This document shows positions 59,978 to 64,000 of a stretch of DNA of 64,000 nucleotides, piece by piece. The DNA is from Pseudomonadota bacterium (GTDB lineage: Bacteria > Pseudomonadota > Alphaproteobacteria > Acetobacterales > Acetobacteraceae). Under the pieces are notes generated by a model, which did no database searches, was not told the origin of the DNA, and worked only from the letters and a program-made list of their open reading frames with translations. The stretch's first letter is position 1, and the number at the start of each line of letters is the position of its first letter. Position numbers and translations under genes: made by a program. Where the stretch lies: positions 23,700 to 87,699 of the forward strand of contig JAJZFA010000030.1 in assembly GCA_021805565.1 (NCBI GenBank), in the 5' to 3' direction.

Positions 59978-61927
59978 ATGGCCGAATCACCCGCAGCCGG
60001 CTCCGATATCGTCCCGGTTCGCCCGGAAATCGCGGCGCTTGCCCATGTGAACGCCGAACGGTATCGCGCGATGTACGAACGCGCCCAACGCGATCCGGAC
60101 GGATTTTGGGCGGAGGAGGCAAAACGCATCGCCTGGATGAAGGCCCCGACGAAAATCAAGAATACCAGTTTCACCGGCGATGTCTCGATCAAATGGTTCG
60201 AGGACGGCACGCTGAATGCGTCCGTTTCCTGTCTCGACCGACATTTGGCCACGCGGGGCGATCGAACCGCCATTATCTGGGAAAGCGACGATCCGTTAGT
60301 CAGCAGTCATATCACCTACCGGGAGTTGCACGCCCGGGTTTGCAAACTGGCCAATGCGATGAAAGGCCTTGGCGTCGCGAAGGGCGACCGCGTCACGATT
60401 TATTTGCCGATGGTGCCCGAAGCCGCCGTTGCCATGCTCGCCTGCGTTCGGATTGGCGCGGTTCATTCGGTGGTATTCGGTGGTTTCTCACCCGACAGCC
60501 TGGCGAACCGCCTGCAGGACTGCGAATCGGCTCTGCTGATCACCGCCAACGAAGGCCGTCGCGGCGGCCGCAAGGTGGCGCTGAAGGCCAACGTCGATGA
60601 GGCGTTGAAGTCTTGTCCCGCCGTGAGGAACGTCATCGTCGTGAAGGTGACGGACAGTCCGGTTTCGATGCAGCCAGGCCGCGATCACGACTATGCGACA
60701 CTGACGGCCGATGCGTCGGCAGACTGTCCGCCCGCGGAAATGAGCGCGGAAGACCCGCTGTTCATCCTTTATACCTCGGGCAGCACCGGCAAGCCGAAAG
60801 GCGTGCTGCACACAACGGGCGGTTATCTCGTCTGGGCCAGTTTCACCCACCAGAACGTTTTCGATTACCGCGATGGCGAGGTCTATTGGTGTACCGCCGA
60901 TGTCGGCTGGGTCACCGGTCACACCTACATTCTGTATGGCCCGCTGGCCAACGGCGCGACCACGTTGATGTTCGAGGGCATACCGAACTACCCGGACAGC
61001 AGCCGGTTCTGGCAGGTCGTGGATAAGCACAAAGTCAACATTTTCTACACCGCGCCGACCGCGATCCGGGCGCTGATGCGCGACGGGGAGGAACCGGTTC
61101 GCAAGACCAGCCGCAAAAGCCTGCGGATCCTGGGTTCCGTCGGCGAGCCGATCAATCCCGAGGCCTGGCTGTGGTATGACCGCGTGGTGGGGGAACATCG
61201 CTGCCCGATCGTGGATACCTGGTGGCAAACCGAGACCGGCGGCATTTTAATCAGCCCGCTGCCTGGTGCCACCGCCCTGAAGCCGGGATCGGCGACGTTG
61301 CCGCTGCCGGGAGTTCAGCCGATACTGGTGGACGCCGACGGCAAGGAACTGACCGGCGCGGCCGAGGGCAATTTGTGCATTGCCGATGCGTGGCCGGGCA
61401 TGATGCGAACGGTCTTCGGCGACCATGAGCGGTTTATCCAGACTTATTTTTCCACCTTCAAAGGCCTGTATTTCACCGGCGACGGCGCCCGCCGCGATTC
61501 CGATGGCTATTACTGGATCACCGGCCGGGTCGATGACGTGATCAATGTTTCCGGCCATCGCATGGGCACCGCCGAAGTAGAAAGCGCGCTGGTTGCGCAC
61601 CCAAAAGTCGCCGAAGCAGCGGTCGTCGGTTTTCCGCACGATATTAAAGGTCAGGGCATATACGCCTACGTTACCCTAAACGCCGATGAGGAGCCGACCG
61701 AGGCGTTGCGAAAGGAACTCGTCGCCTGGGTCCGCAAGGAAATCGGCCCGATCGCATCCCCGGACGTCATCCAGTGGGCGCCCGGCCTGCCGAAGACCCG
61801 CAGCGGCAAGATCATGCGTCGTATCCTGCGCAAGATCGCCGCCAACGAGACGGACAGCCTGGGCGACATTTCGACGCTCGCCGATCCGGGTGTCGTGACC
61901 GAATTGGTGGATAATCGCGGCAAATAA
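59978..61927 (+). CDS. acs: Acetyl-CoA synthetase
   Basis: The 649-residue product has the Acs features: N-terminal [20 protein letters not shown], the A3 P-loop [57 protein letters not shown], and the regulatory acetylation Lys in [11 protein letters not shown]. It activates acetate to acetyl-CoA through acetyl-AMP. GAAGGA precedes ATG 59978. It stands alone, convergent with ettA. It would recover acetate made by alcohol oxidation such as that of the PQQ locus. Confidence 0.97.
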   Translation: MAESPAAGSDIVPVRPEIAALAHVNAERYRAMYERAQRDPDGFWAEEAKRIAWMKAPTKIKNTSFTGDVSIKWFEDGTLNASVSCLDRHLATRGDRTAIIWESDDPLVSSHITYRELHARVCKLANAMKGLGVAKGDRVTIYLPMVPEAAVAMLACVRIGAVHSVVFGGFSPDSLANRLQDCESALLITANEGRRGGRKVALKANVDEALKSCPAVRNVIVVKVTDSPVSMQPGRDHDYATLTADASADCPPAEMSAEDPLFILYTSGSTGKPKGVLHTTGGYLVWASFTHQNVFDYRDGEVYWCTADVGWVTGHTYILYGPLANGATTLMFEGIPNYPDSSRFWQVVDKHKVNIFYTAPTAIRALMRDGEEPVRKTSRKSLRILGSVGEPINPEAWLWYDRVVGEHRCPIVDTWWQTETGGILISPLPGATALKPGSATLPLPGVQPILVDADGKELTGAAEGNLCIADAWPGMMRTVFGDHERFIQTYFSTFKGLYFTGDGARRDSDGYYWITGRVDDVINVSGHRMGTAEVESALVAHPKVAEAAVVGFPHDIKGQGIYAYVTLNADEEPTEALRKELVAWVRKEIGPIASPDVIQWAPGLPKTRSGKIMRRILRKIAANETDSLGDISTLADPGVVTELVDNRGK

Positions 61928-62008
61928 GATCGCCAGACACCGCATCGGGTTCCGGCGCCGGCCTGGTACGTTACCCGCTGAAAACCGGAGTACCGTACAG
62001 GGCCGTTC

Positions 62009-63688
62009 CTATCGTGCGAGTGGCCGGTATTTGATCCTGTGCGGCTCGGTGGCGTCGGCTCCGAGCCGGCGGCGCTTGTCCTCCTCGTAGGCCTGGAAAT
62101 TGCCTTCGAACCATTCCACGTGGCTATCGCCCTCGAAAGCCAGAATATGGGTCGCCAGTCGATCCAGAAACCATCGGTCATGGCTGATGATCACCGCACA
62201 ACCGGCAAATTCGCTCAGTGCTTCTTCCAGTGCGCGTAGCGTATCGACGTCCAGATCGTTGGTCGGTTCGTCGAGCAGTAAGACATTGTGTTCGATCTTA
62301 AGCATCTTCGCCAAATGCACGCGGTTCCGTTCGCCGCCGGACAGGATGCCGACCTTCTTTTGCTGGTCCGATCCCTTAAAGTTGAAAGCCGCGACATAAG
62401 CGCGGGACTGCACCGCGCGCTTGCCGAGGTAAATGACTTCCTCGCCGCCGCTGACTTCCTGCCAGACGGTTTTTTCCGGATCGAGGGTATCGCGGGACTG
62501 GTCCACATAGCCGAGTTTTACCGTGTCGCCGATGCGCAGCGATCCAGAGTCGGGGACTTCCTGACCGGTGATCATGCGGAACAACGTTGTCTTGCCCGCC
62601 CCGTTCGGGCCGATCACGCCGACAATACCGCCGGGGGGAAGCTTGAAGTTCAGACCGTCGATCAGGACATTGTTACCATAGCCCTTTCGCAGGTCTTCGG
62701 CCTCGATCACGATGTTGCCCAGACGCGGGCCCGGCGGAATGGCAATTTCGGCAACACCGGTCACCAATTCCTGCGACTTTTGCAGCATCTCCTCATATTT
62801 CGCGATACGCGCTCGGCTTTTCGTCTGGCGGGCACGCGGGGAGGCCGCGATCCATTCGGATTCGGCGGCAAGGGCACGCTGGCGGGCGGATTCTTCCTTT
62901 TCCTCCTGCTGTAGCCGTTTGCGCTTCTGCTGCAGCCACGATGAATAATTGCCCTCGAACGGATAGCCGCGGCCGCGTTCGAGTTCCAGCATCCAGCCGG
63001 TGACATTGTCCAGGAAGTAGCGGTCGTGGGTGACCACCATGACGGTACCCGCATAGTCATGCAGGGTGTGTTCCAGCCAGGCGACGCTTTCGGCGTCCAA
63101 ATGGTTGGTGGGTTCGTCCAACAGCAGCAAGTCGGGCTTTTCGAGCAGCAGCCTGCACAGCGCCACGCGGCGGCGTTCCCCGCCGGACAGCATCGTAACC
63201 GGGGACTCGGCCGGCGGACAGCGCAGCGCATCCAGGGCGATATCGACCTTGCGGTCGAGTTCCCAGCCATCCTTGGAATCGATCTTCTCCTGAAGATCGC
63301 CCTGTTCGATAAGCAGCGTGTTCATCGCTTCATCGCTCATGGGTTCGGCGAAAGCAGCGGAGATTTCGTTGAAGCGGTTGAGTGCGGCTTTCAGGTCGGC
63401 GAACGCTTCCTCGACATTTTCGCCCACGGTCTTCGCGGGGTTCAGGGCCGGTTCCTGCGCTAGATAACCCACGGTAGCACCCGGTGCGGCCCAGGCCTCG
63501 CCGCCGAATTCGGTTTCGATGCCGGCCATGATCTTCATCAGCGTCGATTTACCGGCGCCGTTGACACCCAGGATGCCAATCTTCACGCCGGGCAGGAACG
63601 AAAGGGTGATGCCCTTGAACACCTCGCGACCGCCGGGGAAATTCTTCGTCAAGTCCTTCAGGACATAGACGTATTGATAACTGGCCAT
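62009..63688 (-). CDS. ettA: Energy-dependent translational throttle protein EttA (ABC-F)
   Basis: The 559-residue product has two ABC domains (Walker A GILGVNGAGKSTL and GVIGPNGAGKTTL; signatures MLSGGERRRVALCRLLLEKP and ILSGGERNRVHLAKML; Walker B LLLLDEPTNHLD and VLLLDEPTNDLD). They are joined by the helical linker that reaches the ribosome (QQKRKRLQQEEKEESARQ). It has no membrane part and binds the ribosomal E site to tune translation to ATP/ADP level. Length and motifs are fully canonical. Confidence 0.97.
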   Translation of the reverse strand: MASYQYVYVLKDLTKNFPGGREVFKGITLSFLPGVKIGILGVNGAGKSTLMKIMAGIETEFGGEAWAAPGATVGYLAQEPALNPAKTVGENVEEAFADLKAALNRFNEISAAFAEPMSDEAMNTLLIEQGDLQEKIDSKDGWELDRKVDIALDALRCPPAESPVTMLSGGERRRVALCRLLLEKPDLLLLDEPTNHLDAESVAWLEHTLHDYAGTVMVVTHDRYFLDNVTGWMLELERGRGYPFEGNYSSWLQQKRKRLQQEEKEESARQRALAAESEWIAASPRARQTKSRARIAKYEEMLQKSQELVTGVAEIAIPPGPRLGNIVIEAEDLRKGYGNNVLIDGLNFKLPPGGIVGVIGPNGAGKTTLFRMITGQEVPDSGSLRIGDTVKLGYVDQSRDTLDPEKTVWQEVSGGEEVIYLGKRAVQSRAYVAAFNFKGSDQQKKVGILSGGERNRVHLAKMLKIEHNVLLLDEPTNDLDVDTLRALEEALSEFAGCAVIISHDRWFLDRLATHILAFEGDSHVEWFEGNFQAYEEDKRRRLGADATEPHRIKYRPLAR

Positions 63689-64000
63689 AATCCATCGCTT
63701 CGCTGTTTGGCACAGGTTCTACCGCGCATCGTGCGCGGTGGGTAGCGAGTTTGTCGTGGATCGCCGAACCGGCGTCGGCCGCATGACCCACTGCTGGCCG
63801 AGCGCTGGGCGTAGCCACCGCCGGCCGAAGAAGATGGCGCCTCCGACGCTTTGGTCGTTTAAGCGCCGCTTAGTTTGACAGAGTCGAATTACTTGGCATG
63901 TTTTTTGCTCGATCATGAGGGCGCCTCCCGTCGCTGAGTGCGGAAGCGGGAGTCAATGGCACCGCGTCTGCGTTCGTGGCGTTGGTTGATCCGCGCAACC
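63689..64000. other. Region upstream of ettA, no gene seen
   Basis: 312 bp to the window edge. It includes a 13-bp palindrome TAAGCGCCGCTTA (63860-63872) and a CTCCCG/CGGGAG inverted repeat (63925-63952). These might be an operator and a terminator of a gene beyond the edge, but nothing decides this. Confidence 0.4.

Overview
The window reads as a chromosomal segment of a GC-rich alphaproteobacterium. The trpE/ppiD pair, ComF, EttA, acetyl-CoA synthetase and DUF2939 genes are in character for that class. Acetobacteraceae/Rhodospirillales is my best guess, because F420 chemistry, PQQ dehydrogenases and many molybdenum hydroxylases occur together. No tRNA, rRNA, CRISPR array, prophage or transposase was seen.

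Layout. (1) 0.1-6.4 kb: a plus-strand amidohydrolase converges on a minus-strand operon (VOC dioxygenase-like, RidA, HpaH-like hydratase, molybdopterin oxidoreductase, RraA-like aldolase) that resembles a lower meta-cleavage pathway. (2) 6.5-8.7 kb: a two-hairpin repeat, an orphan FIS-type HTH peptide, msrB and a secreted GDSL esterase with a PEP-CTERM-like tail. (3) 8.9-19.2 kb: a second orphan molybdopterin subunit, a second repeat copy, an SDR, a glyoxalase-like protein, three luciferase-like (LLM) oxidoreductases around a fused FO synthase (fbiC), and DUF2478. (4) 19.4-25.4 kb: a second msrB, an HNH endonuclease, and a CheB-CheR-PAS-kinase-REC-REC-HTH protein cut by an in-frame TAG. (5) 25.4-38.7 kb: the PQQ-associated ABC operon (binding protein, beta-propeller, ATPase, permease) diverges from an MfnB/FolB fusion gene. 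After that come a pterin carbinolamine dehydratase, an M20 hydrolase, a PPOX-type F420 protein, a Tat-exported Rieske protein, a PQQ alcohol dehydrogenase with a lanthanide-type Asp, and an IorAB-type periplasmic oxidoreductase. (6) 38.8-64 kb: mostly housekeeping and stand-alone genes (AKR, TVP38/flavoprotein pair, patatin, amidase, Baeyer-Villiger monooxygenase, ppiD-trpE, rhodaneses, FAH-family enzyme, methyltransferase, comF, acs, ettA).

How the parts fit. Periplasmic alcohol/aldehyde oxidation (PQQ dehydrogenase, IorAB, Rieske, PQQ-ABC system) is joined to cytoplasmic molybdenum hydroxylases, ring-cleavage-type enzymes and F420-dependent redox enzymes. This suggests a locus for catabolism of alcohols and cyclic compounds. 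Substrates cannot be read from the sequence.

The least explained signals are three. A structured repeat family occurs at 6583-6697, 11272-11387 and, as a 63-bp array, at 51466-51663; its members share one fold and one core but have unrelated, compensating stem sequences. An amber stop at 24170-24172 splits the hybrid kinase within its ATPase domain. An MfnB-like domain fused to FolB appears to lack two expected lysines.
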